DNA of 52,706 nt from Lachnospiraceae bacterium M18-1 (lineage in GTDB: Bacteria > Bacillota > Clostridia > Lachnospirales > Lachnospiraceae): positions 985,254 to 1,037,959 of the forward strand of contig KE159610.1 of assembly GCA_000403295.2 (NCBI GenBank), written 5' to 3'. Both the position numbers and the translations under genes were made by a program. A model generated the notes under the pieces. It saw only the letters and a program-made list of their open reading frames with translations, had not been told where the DNA came from and ran no database searches. This document shows, in pieces, positions 33,245-42,322 of the stretch (positions within the stretch are counted from its first letter, which is position 1; every line of letters starts with the position of its first letter).

Positions 33245-33439
33245 GTTACTATTCACAGCCATATAAAAATCAGCAGACAGATTCGTCAAGCACAGCTTGT
33301 AAGAAGCTGTTTGATGATTTTTATATGACTGGAATCAGTCACTTCACCCACATAAGCAAAAAATCAAGATGCGCAGCATCGGCAGACGGCTTTGCCGGCT
33401 GTTTTTGCGCATGTGTGTGAAGTGGCTGTGAATAGTAAC
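33245..33439. mobile_element. MITE-like repeat, 195 bp, with 17-bp perfect inverted termini
   Basis: Termini GTTACTATTCACAGCCA (33245-33261) and its exact complement (33423-33439). Flanking 8-bp direct repeat AACAAACA at 33237-33244 and 33440-33447. Inside are nested palindromes: CATATAAAAATCA/TGATTTTTATATG (33260-33272, 33315-33327) and ACAGCTT/AAGCTGT. It has no ORF for a transposase. The termini match the repeat at 48191-48341. Confidence 0.85.
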
Positions 33440-33491
33440 AACAAACAAAAAAATTCGTGCTTTTCCGCATGAACCAGCTGCTTGAAGCAGT

Positions 33492-34979
33492 CTATGCAAG
33501 ATCATATTTCACAACATCAATCTTGGCAGTCCCATCTGCAAAAAATGACACCCTGTCCGCATCCTGATCCGTATACATCGTTGCTGATAATACCTGTTCC
33601 CCATCATTTACAAAGACCTCCACACTGAACCGGTCCAGGATAATCCTCAGCTTCAATTCTCCATCCAACGTATTCACCAAGCTGCGCCTCTGGTGGATAC
33701 TGGCCCTCCTGGAGCCGGAGAATTTTCTGTCTATTTTTAAAATGGATTCCCTTGGACGGAAGCTGAGTGAAGTATGATATCTTTCGTTCTGGGCAAACCG
33801 GACTGCAAATTTCTGGTACAAGTCCTGCGGATCTCCCTGACGGATGGTAAGCAGCATATCCATTCTTCTTCCCTTAATTCCGTCAAGCCAGACCGTCTCT
33901 GCCACCGTTACACCTGTATATTCTACTTTATTACATCTCATCGCATCAAGCTCTTTTAGCGGTTTCTGATAAAGCCTGTTGTTTTTTATTGACAATTCTC
34001 TCGGAAGGCTCATCTGTCCAAACCATGGTTCTTCATGCGAACGGATGCCGCAGGAATCCCAGTTTTGCATCCACCCGATCATAACCCGCCTTCCGTCCGG
34101 TGTGAGCACCGTCTGAGGGGCATAGAAATCAATCCCATAATCCACCGACTGGTTATGCATTTCCTGAAATACACCTGCATCCTCATCAAAGTCCCCAATC
34201 AGGCAGAGTGTTCCGTTTCCATTATGATACTCAAATCTTTCCGGGAGCATATCCTGGGGACTGGTAAGCAGTACCCATTTTCCATCCAGTTCAAAAAGAT
34301 CCGGGCATTCCCACATTTTCCCGAATCGATTAAAATTAGAGACAAGGATATTCTTGTACTCCCATTGAAAACCATCCTCACTGGTATACAAAAGAATCTG
34401 CCCGCTTCCGTCTGCCGGACGGTTTCCTATGATGCAGCAGTAAGTTCCGTCTTTTTTTCTCCATATTTTGGGATCTCGGAAATCGGCTCTGCTGCACCCT
34501 TCCGGCAGATCCTTTGCATCCAAAACCGGATTGTGTTCATACTTTTCATAATCCATCCCGTCGCCTATTGCAATACACTGCGTCTGCAATTCTTCGCTTT
34601 GGGTGCTATAATGCTTATGTTCTTTTGAAACGCCCGTGTACATGAGCATCTGTCTGCCGTCCGGAAGCTCTATTGCACTTCCGGAAAAGCAGCCTTCCAT
34701 ATCATAGAATTCATCCGGAGCAAGCGCAGCCGGACGATACTCCCAATGGAGCAAATCTCCGCTCACCGCATGTCCCCAGTGCATCGGCCCCCACTTGGAT
34801 TCATATGGATAATATTGATAAAACATGTGATACTGCCCCTTATACCAGGAAAATCCGTTGGGGTCATTCATCCAGCCTGTACGGGGAGACAAATGAAATT
34901 CCGGGCGTTCCCCTTTCTTTATCGTCTTTTCAAATACCTCTTCATATTTCCGTGCTTCACGTAATGTCTGGCTCGTCAT
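33492..34979 (-). CDS. Glycoside hydrolase family 32 (sucrose/fructan hydrolase)
   Basis: A 495-residue cytoplasmic enzyme (no signal peptide) that hydrolyses beta-fructosyl bonds in sucrose or fructo-oligosaccharides. GH32 motifs: GWMNDPNG with nucleophile Asp39, FSGSAIELPDG, DFRDPKIW, and WECPDLF with the acid/base Glu. The C-terminal beta-sandwich is present (RASIHQRRSLVNTLDGELKLRIILDRFSVEVFVNDGEQVLSATMY). AGGAGG lies before the ATG. It is the last gene of the operon permease-permease-binding protein-GH32, so its substrate is likely an imported oligosaccharide. Control by the divergent LacI protein is likely. Confidence 0.94.
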   Translation of the reverse strand: MTSQTLREARKYEEVFEKTIKKGERPEFHLSPRTGWMNDPNGFSWYKGQYHMFYQYYPYESKWGPMHWGHAVSGDLLHWEYRPAALAPDEFYDMEGCFSGSAIELPDGRQMLMYTGVSKEHKHYSTQSEELQTQCIAIGDGMDYEKYEHNPVLDAKDLPEGCSRADFRDPKIWRKKDGTYCCIIGNRPADGSGQILLYTSEDGFQWEYKNILVSNFNRFGKMWECPDLFELDGKWVLLTSPQDMLPERFEYHNGNGTLCLIGDFDEDAGVFQEMHNQSVDYGIDFYAPQTVLTPDGRRVMIGWMQNWDSCGIRSHEEPWFGQMSLPRELSIKNNRLYQKPLKELDAMRCNKVEYTGVTVAETVWLDGIKGRRMDMLLTIRQGDPQDLYQKFAVRFAQNERYHTSLSFRPRESILKIDRKFSGSRRASIHQRRSLVNTLDGELKLRIILDRFSVEVFVNDGEQVLSATMYTDQDADRVSFFADGTAKIDVVKYDLA

Positions 34980-35080
34980 ACAATAATTGCCTCCTAAACT
35001 CTATTTCTAAAAATCAAGCGCCCGCCTTCTGCCCAATATCCATACATACTGACCTGGATATTAGGCTCACTGCCGTGTAA

Positions 35081-35183
35081 CAGTCAAATATCCCGCAGCA
35101 AGTTACGGGGTATTTGACTCTCGCGGCAGTCGCCAAATATCATGCGAGCATATCTAATTGGCTCGTTGCTTCGCAGGAATAAA
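35081..35183. repeat. Dispersed intergenic palindrome-rich repeat, copy 2
   Basis: Contains a hairpin AGTCAAATATCCCG/CGGGGTATTTGACT (35082-35095, 35106-35119) and then the segment GCGGCAGTCGCCAAAT ... TTGGCTCGTTGCTTCGCAGGAATAAA, shared with 27,820-27,886. It lies between the solute-binding protein gene and GH32 in one operon; it could shape mRNA stability there. Confidence 0.75.
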
Positions 35184-35216
35184 ACTGCCTATAGCGGTCA
35201 TTTCCCGGTTTTCGGT

Positions 35217-36869
35217 TTACCGCGCTTCCATATAGCGGTCATACGCATCCTGATAAACCTTCAAAAGCTCCTCCATCCCGCAGGTATCTTTAAGCTTCTT
35301 CACATAGGCGTCCCACTCACTATCCGTAGGTCCGCCTTCTTTGATCCACAGCCCCTCCTGCTCGGATACGGCATTTTCAAAATCCGTCTTATAGCGGTCG
35401 ATCACATCCAGCTCATCCTCTGTAAATACACAGTCTGTCGGATATGCCGCCTTCTCATCCACATAAGGCATCCAGGTCTCATACAAATCTGTCAGCCGGA
35501 TAACCGCGGCATCCTCCAGCGCAAAAGTGGAACCATAATAATTACTCAAAATCAACTTCGGGCCGTATACCTCACTTACGCCCTTCAGCTCCGCAACACT
35601 TTTCCCATATTCCTTCTGTGCATCTTCTTCCGTAATGCTCTGCCATACTCCATCTTCATCCTGCCCGGTAAAGTACGTCCCGATCGGGCCATACTGCAGC
35701 TGCATCACATTTTCCGGATCATACCACTGGTCGAAAAATTTCAGCAGATTTGCCGGACTCTTACATGCGCATGTAATGCTCAGGTTCCCGCAGCTAAGGG
35801 GCGGCGCCGAACGAAGGGTGACATTGTGGGTTCCATCCGGCCCGTCAAGAACCGGCAGATATACATAGTCATCCTTATGTTCTCCCCACAGGTCAAACCA
35901 CCACCAGGTACCGACCCCTACCTTTCCCTGCTGGCATTTCGCCATCAGCTGCTTGTCATCCTGGCTGAACATCTCGACATCCATCAGTCCCTCGTCATAC
36001 CAGTCATGGAAATAAGTCAGAGCATCCCGATACTTCTCATCTGCACACACGAAGTCCACTTTCCCATCAGCATTTAACTCTAAATCATTTATCACGTCAT
36101 TGGGCCAATTCGTAAATCCAAATCCTGCATAGAACACATTCTGTCCCCAGCACCACTGGTCAAACCCAGTACTCATTGGGATTGTACTGCCCTCTTCATT
36201 TCCATAGTAGGTTGCCATGTCATTTTCTTCAAATGCCTTCAAGACTTCATGCAGTTCATCCAGAGTCTCCGGAACCTCCAGGTTCAGTTCATCCAGCCAT
36301 GCTTTGTTGATCATAGCAAACTGCGGGAACTGGTAGATATTGTAATCCTCCCCGGCTCCGATGCCGGCAGTTCCCATCCTCTCTCCGGATGGAAGACCGT
36401 AGATCCCTCCGTCGCTCATGGTGATCGCACTTCGAATATCCGGATTCTCTTCCAGTATCTTTGACAGGTTCGGCATATATTCTTCCGTCAGGTACGGACT
36501 CAGATCAATGAACGCGCCGTCGCTTCCATAGGTCGTGATATCATAATTACTGAATCCGACTGCCATAAATGCATCTGGAAGCTGTCTCCCGGCAATCCGA
36601 ATATTGACCTGCTCTGCCAGAGAATCGCTCATTACATTCCAATTGATCTTAATCCCCGCGTCCTCCTGCATCTGGTTTAGAACCTCATTATCTTCATATC
36701 CCGGGCTCAGCGCACTGATTCCTCCCATAATCGTAAAATCCGTCTGAGAAGTATCTGTATTGGTGACACCGGGTTCATAATAATTTTCGACTTTATTTCC
36801 ACATGCGGCCATCGATACCGTCATGCCTGCTGTCAGCATACAGGAAACCACTCTTTTCCATCTCTTCAA
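35217..36869 (-). CDS. Extracellular sugar-binding lipoprotein of an ABC importer
   Basis: A 550-residue protein; TTG start at 36869 after AAAAGGAG. Signal peptide with lipobox MAAC (lipidated Cys23). The mature part resembles LplA/YtcQ-type family 1 solute-binding proteins (TDFTIMGGISALSPGYEDNEVLNQMQEDAGIKINWNVM, LPDAFMAVGFSNYDITTYGSDGAFIDLSPYLTEEYMPNLSKIL). It binds an oligosaccharide outside the cell and delivers it to the two permeases encoded upstream. GH32 downstream suggests fructo-oligosaccharides as ligand. Confidence 0.92.
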   Translation of the reverse strand: MKRWKRVVSCMLTAGMTVSMAACGNKVENYYEPGVTNTDTSQTDFTIMGGISALSPGYEDNEVLNQMQEDAGIKINWNVMSDSLAEQVNIRIAGRQLPDAFMAVGFSNYDITTYGSDGAFIDLSPYLTEEYMPNLSKILEENPDIRSAITMSDGGIYGLPSGERMGTAGIGAGEDYNIYQFPQFAMINKAWLDELNLEVPETLDELHEVLKAFEENDMATYYGNEEGSTIPMSTGFDQWCWGQNVFYAGFGFTNWPNDVINDLELNADGKVDFVCADEKYRDALTYFHDWYDEGLMDVEMFSQDDKQLMAKCQQGKVGVGTWWWFDLWGEHKDDYVYLPVLDGPDGTHNVTLRSAPPLSCGNLSITCACKSPANLLKFFDQWYDPENVMQLQYGPIGTYFTGQDEDGVWQSITEEDAQKEYGKSVAELKGVSEVYGPKLILSNYYGSTFALEDAAVIRLTDLYETWMPYVDEKAAYPTDCVFTEDELDVIDRYKTDFENAVSEQEGLWIKEGGPTDSEWDAYVKKLKDTCGMEELLKVYQDAYDRYMEAR

Positions 36870-36961
36870 TTATCCCATCTCCTTTTCCGAAAATTCCATA
36901 TCCATCCGTCCATCCCGCCATACATTGCCCCGGGGATGGGCGGAACTGATCCAACCATATG

Positions 36962-37870
36962 TTAACCCTTGACCGCGCCTGCCATCATACCCTTCTCAAA
37001 GTATTTCTGGACGAACGGATAGATGATCAGCATCGGGAGGGCCGCCACGATAACCGAAGAAAACTTGATCATCTCTGTCAGCTTACTGAGTTCCGCGTAA
37101 CCTCCTGAAATCATGCCCGCCTGGCTTGCGCTTGCCGAACTCTTGATCAAGATATTACGCAGCACCAGCGGCAGCGGCGCATTTTCCTTTCCCGGCAGAT
37201 AGATGAGAGCCGTAAACCAGTCGTTCCAATAGGCCACCATGCTGAATACTACCATAACTGCCATAATGGACTTACTTAACGGAACCACGATCTTGATGAA
37301 AGTCGTCCATTTCGAACAGCCGTCAATCTCCGCGGCTTCAATCATTTCCTTCGGAATACTGTGTTCAAAAAAATTACGGACAATGATCATATTGCCCACG
37401 GCAACGCCCCCCGGAAGAAACATCGCCCATATCGTATCAATCAATCCAGTGTCCCTGACTACCAGATATGTAGGCATTAGACCGCCGCCGAAATACATGG
37501 TTATAATGAAAAATATACTGATAAATTTTCGTCCCGGCAGATTTTTTACACTCAGCGGATAGGCTGATAAATAGATCATCACTACGGAAAATACCGTCCC
37601 GACCACCGTATATTTGATACTGTTGAGGAAGCCGGTGATAATACTCTTATCCGCAAATACGGCCTTGTAACCATCCAGGGTAAACCCGCTTGGAAGCAGG
37701 AACGTCTTTCCCGCATATACGTCATAAGGATTGGAAACAGAAGCAACCAGCACGTAGTAAAGCGGATATGCTACCAAAAATACAATAATAAGACAGATCA
37801 CTACCAGAATAATATCGCTGGTCCTGTCCGATAAACCATGCAACTGTCCTGTCTTTTTTTTCTTTCCCAT
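36962..37870 (-). CDS. Sugar ABC transporter permease (LplC/YtcP-like)
   Basis: A 302-residue membrane protein, start ATG 37870 after AGGAGG. Six hydrophobic segments, LVAYPLYYVLVASVSNPYDVYAGKTFLLPSGFTLDGYKAVF at the N-terminus, and the ATPase-contact motif EMIEAAEIDGCSKWTTFIKIVVPLSKS. It forms a heterodimer with the permease encoded just upstream. No ATPase gene is present in the operon, so a shared MsmX-type ATPase is expected. Confidence 0.94.
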   Translation of the reverse strand: MGKKKKTGQLHGLSDRTSDIILVVICLIIVFLVAYPLYYVLVASVSNPYDVYAGKTFLLPSGFTLDGYKAVFADKSIITGFLNSIKYTVVGTVFSVVMIYLSAYPLSVKNLPGRKFISIFFIITMYFGGGLMPTYLVVRDTGLIDTIWAMFLPGGVAVGNMIIVRNFFEHSIPKEMIEAAEIDGCSKWTTFIKIVVPLSKSIMAVMVVFSMVAYWNDWFTALIYLPGKENAPLPLVLRNILIKSSASASQAGMISGGYAELSKLTEMIKFSSVIVAALPMLIIYPFVQKYFEKGMMAGAVKG

Positions 37871-37880
37871 GCTGCACCTC

Positions 37881-38813
37881 CTATACAAAGCTTACGTCTT
37901 CAGAAATCTTGCTCGTTATCTTATTGACGATAATCAGCAGAATGACGTTGACTACCGTATTAAACAGACCGACTGCTGTAGAATAGCTGTATTTTGCATG
38001 TTCAATACCCTGCTGGTAAACATATACCGCAATGACATCACTGGTTGCCTTATTCAGATCCGTCTGGAGCAGGAATACTTTCTCAAACCCAACGTTCATT
38101 AAGTTGCCTGCGCTCATAATCAGCATAAGTACGATCTGCGGAACCAGCTCCGGAAGGTCTATATACCGGATCCGCTGGAACAGGGAAGCCCCGTCGATCT
38201 TCGCCGCCTCATACTGGGAAACGTCAACATTTGCAAGAGATGCCATGTAGACGATGATCCCCCATCCTGCATCCTGCCAGATACCGGATGCAATATAGAT
38301 GGTCCTGAACGCAGATGCTTCTGATAAAAAGTCAATCCCTGTTCCGGCAATCAGGTTGATCAGACCGCCCGACGGACTTAAAAATATGCGCAGCATACCG
38401 CAGACAACCATAATGGATATAAAATGCGGTGCATAGAGAATCGTCTGTACGGACCGCTTAAACCGCTTGAATCTAAGCTGGTTGATCGCCAGCGACAGGA
38501 TGATCGGAATCGGGAAGCTCCACAATAAACTATAGAAACTTAACAATATCGTGTTCTTGATCATCCGGATACAGTTTGGGGAACTAAAGAAACGCTGGAA
38601 CCATTTCAAGCCTACCCATTCACTGCCCCACATCCCGCGCACAGATTTGTAATCACGGAATGCGATCTGGATACCGTACATCGGTACATATTTATAAATA
38701 ATTGTCAAAATCAATGGAACCGACAACATCAGATATAACTGCCAATGATCGCCCATGCGTTCCCATACCGATTTTTGTTCTGTCTGAGCAGGTGTTCTTT
38801 TTGAACTAGCCAT
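37881..38813 (-). CDS. Sugar ABC transporter permease (LplB/YteP-like)
   Basis: A 310-residue membrane protein with six hydrophobic segments. It has the typical opening HWQLYLMLSVPLILTIIYKYVPMYGIQIAFRDYKSVRGMWGSEWVGLKWFQRFF and the EAA motif YEAAKIDGASLFQRIRYIDLPELVPQI. It is the first gene of the four-gene uptake operon and ends 11 bp before the second permease. Its promoter and a LacI operator lie at 38984-39043. Confidence 0.94.
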   Translation of the reverse strand: MASSKRTPAQTEQKSVWERMGDHWQLYLMLSVPLILTIIYKYVPMYGIQIAFRDYKSVRGMWGSEWVGLKWFQRFFSSPNCIRMIKNTILLSFYSLLWSFPIPIILSLAINQLRFKRFKRSVQTILYAPHFISIMVVCGMLRIFLSPSGGLINLIAGTGIDFLSEASAFRTIYIASGIWQDAGWGIIVYMASLANVDVSQYEAAKIDGASLFQRIRYIDLPELVPQIVLMLIMSAGNLMNVGFEKVFLLQTDLNKATSDVIAVYVYQQGIEHAKYSYSTAVGLFNTVVNVILLIIVNKITSKISEDVSFV

Positions 38814-38983
38814 AAAATCTCTCCTTCCTTATCTATGGAACTGTCAGAAAGCGCCTGCACCATACGCTGTGAGCCGTTTTGAATCACAGCTGTTATAATA
38901 TGTAAACAGCACTTCCCAACGTTCCGGGATTCATCTTTGCAGTCAGACCGGCCGTTCCTTCTGCATAACGTTCTTCACCATGG

Positions 38984-39043
38984 TTTCGTGAAACGTTATA
39001 TGTATTACTCTAAAATAGTATCACTTTGAATTTTATTTTACAA
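38984..39043 (-). promoter_or_regulatory. Promoter and LacI operator of the permease/GH32 operon
   Basis: Minus strand TTGTAA (39038-39043), 17-bp spacer, TACTAT (39015-39020) with TG one base before. About 20 bp downstream of the -10 lies GTTTCGTGAAAC (38984-38995, read on plus), nearly the same as the operators at the divergent lacI gene, so bound repressor would block the start of transcription. Confidence 0.7.
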
Positions 39044-39137
39044 CCATTTTATAACACAAATCCGTCAATTCTTATATTTTTGTGAAAATTAAATAAATAG
39101 AAGTTAAGCATTTTGTATATTAGTCCTTCATATAACG

Positions 39138-39213
39138 TTTCATGAAATTTATGAAATTTCATGAAATTATTCTTTACAAATGCATGAAATTGTATTATAA
39201 TTATTTCACGAAA
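39138..39213 (+). promoter_or_regulatory. lacI promoter with three operator palindromes
   Basis: TTTACA (39173-39178), 17-bp spacer, TATAAT (39196-39201). Palindromes TTTCATGAAA at 39138-39147 and 39157-39166 flank it upstream, and TTTCACGAAA at 39204-39213 lies just downstream. These suit a LacI-family dimer and suggest autoregulation plus looping to 38984. Confidence 0.75.
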
Positions 39214-39234
39214 CAGAGAAATGAGGTGTTCATC

Positions 39235-40251
39235 ATGCGCAGGAAAAATACTGCTCCTACTATGAAAGACGTTGCATTGGAGGCAGGCGTTGCATTGGGT
39301 ACAGTTTCCAAAGTGATCAACGGATTGCCGGTAGGCGAATCCTACCGTCTTCGTGTGGAAGCAGCAATCCAAAAACTTGACTATCATGTAAACAGCTACG
39401 CGCAGGGCCTGAAAGCCAGCAAAACTTATACGGTTGCACTGCTGATCCCCAACACATCCAATCCTTTTTTTGCAAAGCTGGTACACCACATCAACACTTC
39501 CCTTATGAAGAGAAACTATCGGATGCTTCTGTGTACCACCGACTACGATTCCAGGATGGAGCAGGAATATCTCACCATAACAAAGCAGAACAAAGTGGAC
39601 GGTATCATCGGCCTGACCTATAACCCAGAACTGCATCCGGATGAAACCATCCCCTTTGTATCTATTGACCGCCCTATGGGAGCACATATCCCCTGTGTTG
39701 CAAGCGATAATTTTGCCGGCGGTCAGATGGCGGCGGCAAAGCTGGCAGACTTGGGCTGCAAAAACGTTGCTTTTCTGCGCGTAGGCTCTTCTCTTGACAG
39801 CGAACCCAACAAACGAAAGGCCGGCTTTGAAAACGGCTGTCTTATAAAAGGCCTTTCTTTCTCAGAGAAGATTCTGCAGGACGATGATCCTTTAAGCGAG
39901 TTTGAAGTTTTCTTAAGAGAGCATCTTTTTGACGGAAAGCTGGAATTTGACGGGCTGTTCTGCGTGACGGACTATATCGCCTATGAGATTATTAAAATAC
40001 TCCGTAAAATGAATCTGCGGGTGCCGGAGGATGTACAGGTGATTGGTTTTGACGGTATACGGGCTTTCGGGGACGGCGATTACTTCTGCTCTACAATCGT
40101 GCAGCCAATTATGGATATTGCCGAAATGTGCGTGGAGCTTCTGTTGCAGGAGCATATGTCTACCAAACCACCCCTTGTCTGCCTCCCTGTATCCTATGCA
40201 TACGGCGGCACTACAAAAGAAGAGGGCGGCATCGCCAAAGAAAGGAAATGA
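39235..40251 (+). CDS. LacI-family transcriptional regulator
   Basis: A 338-residue protein starting at ATG 39235 after GAGGTG; the longer reading runs through the operators and is rejected. N-terminal helix-turn-helix TMKDVALEAGVALGTVSKVINGLPVGESYRLRVEAAIQKLDYHVNSYAQGLK, followed by a periplasmic-binding-protein-like effector domain (YTVALLIPNTSNPFFAKLVHHI, FDGLFCVTDYIAYEIIKILRKMNLRVPEDVQVIGFDGI). It probably represses the divergent fructan uptake operon and itself until a sugar ligand binds. Confidence 0.94.
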   Translation: MRRKNTAPTMKDVALEAGVALGTVSKVINGLPVGESYRLRVEAAIQKLDYHVNSYAQGLKASKTYTVALLIPNTSNPFFAKLVHHINTSLMKRNYRMLLCTTDYDSRMEQEYLTITKQNKVDGIIGLTYNPELHPDETIPFVSIDRPMGAHIPCVASDNFAGGQMAAAKLADLGCKNVAFLRVGSSLDSEPNKRKAGFENGCLIKGLSFSEKILQDDDPLSEFEVFLREHLFDGKLEFDGLFCVTDYIAYEIIKILRKMNLRVPEDVQVIGFDGIRAFGDGDYFCSTIVQPIMDIAEMCVELLLQEHMSTKPPLVCLPVSYAYGGTTKEEGGIAKERK

Positions 40252-40257
40252 TTGTCA

Positions 40258-40833
40258 ATGAAAAACTGGTGGTATTATCACAAATGGTATGTCCTCTGCG
40301 GAATCATTCTGTTCTTCATCGGAATCGATATCATCGGAAACAACCTTGGGTGGTTCAGGGATACGCCAGATCTCCAGATTGCATATATCGGAGACCATTC
40401 TCTGCCGGAGGATATAGCTGCTTCTATCGAAAACACCTTCACCTCTCTGGCGGGAGATTACAATCACGACGGAAAAATACTGGTAAAAATCAACCAGTTT
40501 GTCAGCAATATCTCCGCAGGAGATGCCGAAAGTCTTTCCTATCAGCAGGCAGCCGAGATTGCTCTGATCGGGGACATTGATGACTGCACAAGCTACTTCT
40601 TCCTGATGGAAGATCCCGGAAAGGTTCAGAGAGATTTCCAGGTACTGGCCATGCCCGATGGAAGCTGTCCGGATGAATATGATTTTTCCGCAGAAGGAAA
40701 AGTGATCCCCTGGGATTTTGGTCTGTACCTTGGAAGGCGTTGCTTTTATAGCAGAAGCAAAACTCTCTATGCAGAAGAATGCAGCCAGATCTGGGATACT
40801 TTACAGACGGATCAAACACTTACAGGAGGTTGA
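40258..40833 (+). CDS. Uncharacterised single-pass membrane protein
   Basis: A 191-residue protein with one N-terminal membrane helix (WYVLCGIILFFIGIDIIG) and a soluble domain outside or at the membrane. The start is ATG 40258 (or TTG 40252, nearer to AAAGGA). Features IAYIGDHSLPEDIAASIENTF and an EF-like DYNHDGKI. No family recognised. It follows lacI by 6 bp and precedes a lipoprotein and a DUF624-like protein, a set likely co-expressed with lacI. Confidence 0.75.
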   Translation: MKNWWYYHKWYVLCGIILFFIGIDIIGNNLGWFRDTPDLQIAYIGDHSLPEDIAASIENTFTSLAGDYNHDGKILVKINQFVSNISAGDAESLSYQQAAEIALIGDIDDCTSYFFLMEDPGKVQRDFQVLAMPDGSCPDEYDFSAEGKVIPWDFGLYLGRRCFYSRSKTLYAEECSQIWDTLQTDQTLTGG

Positions 40834-40839
40834 GAGAAA

Positions 40840-41451
40840 ATGAGAAAAAAATACCGGAATCAGAAGCAAAAAGCCGCTTTGCTCTTTGGCTGTCTGTTTC
40901 TGTCTCTGACAGGCTGTTCTTCCGCTTCTTCGGCTGCCAAAGATGGACAGAAGCAGCCGGAAGGCCAGACAGAAATCGGCACAGTTATGACTGCCAATGC
41001 GCCGCAGGAATTTATCTTGCTTGATAATAAGGATGTACTCGCTGCAGACGGACTCTTTTATGCCGCATGGGGTGCCGGTAATCCTGTGCCTTACGAAAAC
41101 AGTGAGGGAGAAACGATCGACCTCTATAACGCACAGCTGTACCTTCTTGCAAGTGAAGGAAAAAGCGAAAAAGATGCAGAAAAAAGCCGCCAGGCATGGC
41201 TTGCTTCTGCCGAAGGCAAATACAAAATCCAAACCACGGACACCATCACCTGCAACAGCCAGTCCTATACCCTGATCACCTATGACTGTATCGGAGAAGA
41301 CACACCCTATGACCATGGAGTATCCGCATTAGGGGTCTGCGGCGCAAACGCGGTATGCGCGGAACTGACCTGTACGAAAGATTATGACGGAAATCTTACC
41401 GCATTACTGAAAGATTTCCTAAATAACTGTCAATATATCCAGCAAAATTAA
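40840..41451 (+). CDS. Putative lipoprotein
   Basis: A 203-residue protein with a signal peptide and lipobox LTGC (Cys26), followed by a Ser/Ala/Gln linker and a small globular domain (EFILLDNKDVLAADGLFYAAWGAGNPVPYENSEGETIDLYNAQLYLL). AGGAGG lies before the ATG. No family recognised. It lies 6 bp after the membrane protein gene. Confidence 0.8.
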   Translation: MRKKYRNQKQKAALLFGCLFLSLTGCSSASSAAKDGQKQPEGQTEIGTVMTANAPQEFILLDNKDVLAADGLFYAAWGAGNPVPYENSEGETIDLYNAQLYLLASEGKSEKDAEKSRQAWLASAEGKYKIQTTDTITCNSQSYTLITYDCIGEDTPYDHGVSALGVCGANAVCAELTCTKDYDGNLTALLKDFLNNCQYIQQN

Positions 41452-41470
41452 TACCAGGGAGGAAACTATC

Positions 41471-42322
41471 ATGGCTTTCTTACACCATCAAAATCAACAC
41501 GCATCAACCGGACAGCGCCTCACCGGCTTTGCACGATATACCGAGGTTTTAGAACGGAATATCAGGAAATATTTGTTTACAAATCTGATGACTATACTTG
41601 GCTTTTTACCTTTTGCAATCGGGAGCGTCTATGCCATCCTCTCTTCCAGCCTGCTTGTTATGCTCTTTGCCGGGATCATCGGCGGAATTTTTGCCGGTCC
41701 CTCCCTATCCTGTATGCATGACGCCGTTTTCCGCAGCTTTCGGGATGCAAAGCCAAGGTGCTTCCGTGATTATACACTTGCCCTGCGGCAGAACTGGCGG
41801 CAGGCCATTCTGCCCGGCATCTTATTCTGCCTCCTGCTCGGTTTCGATATCTTTATGGCTATGCTGTTCTGGTGGTCTGCTTCCTTTCCCGGATGGGGAA
41901 CCATCGCGCTCTATTTATTCAGTATCTTGATCGTTACCATGTGCTTCTCCACCATCTGGCCGCAGATCGTTCTGTTCGAACAGCCTTTCCTCCGGAGCAC
42001 CGGGAACTGCCTTTTATTCATGCTCCGGTATTTTCCCAGAGTCCTCGGCACCGCACTGCTCCAGATGCTTTATTGGATTGCCCTTGCCCTTTTCCTCCCA
42101 TGGTCTGTTGTCTTACTGCCTCTTACCGGATTTTGGTTTATCCTGTATACCGCAGATTTTTTGCTCTATGACACTTTAAATAACAGCTTCCATATCGAAG
42201 AACAGATTGCCCGTGCTTATCCTGAACAGGTTCCATTTTACGAGGACGACGAAGCATGGATCAGAAGAAAACAACAGACAGAGAACGATGATGCAGGCAG
42301 CACCGCCCGCAAAAAATCATAA
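41471..42322 (+). CDS. YesL/DUF624-like membrane protein
   Basis: A 283-residue protein with about five to six membrane segments (LMTILGFLPFAIGSVYAILSSSLLVMLFAGIIGGIFAGPSLSCMHDAVFRSFRD, the DUF624 hallmark region; then ILPGILFCLLLGFDIFMAMLF). DUF624 proteins often accompany carbohydrate ABC operons; the exact role is unknown. The ORF overlaps the convergent aldo/keto reductase-like gene by 6 bp. Confidence 0.75.
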   Translation: MAFLHHQNQHASTGQRLTGFARYTEVLERNIRKYLFTNLMTILGFLPFAIGSVYAILSSSLLVMLFAGIIGGIFAGPSLSCMHDAVFRSFRDAKPRCFRDYTLALRQNWRQAILPGILFCLLLGFDIFMAMLFWWSASFPGWGTIALYLFSILIVTMCFSTIWPQIVLFEQPFLRSTGNCLLFMLRYFPRVLGTALLQMLYWIALALFLPWSVVLLPLTGFWFILYTADFLLYDTLNNSFHIEEQIARAYPEQVPFYEDDEAWIRRKQQTENDDAGSTARKKS

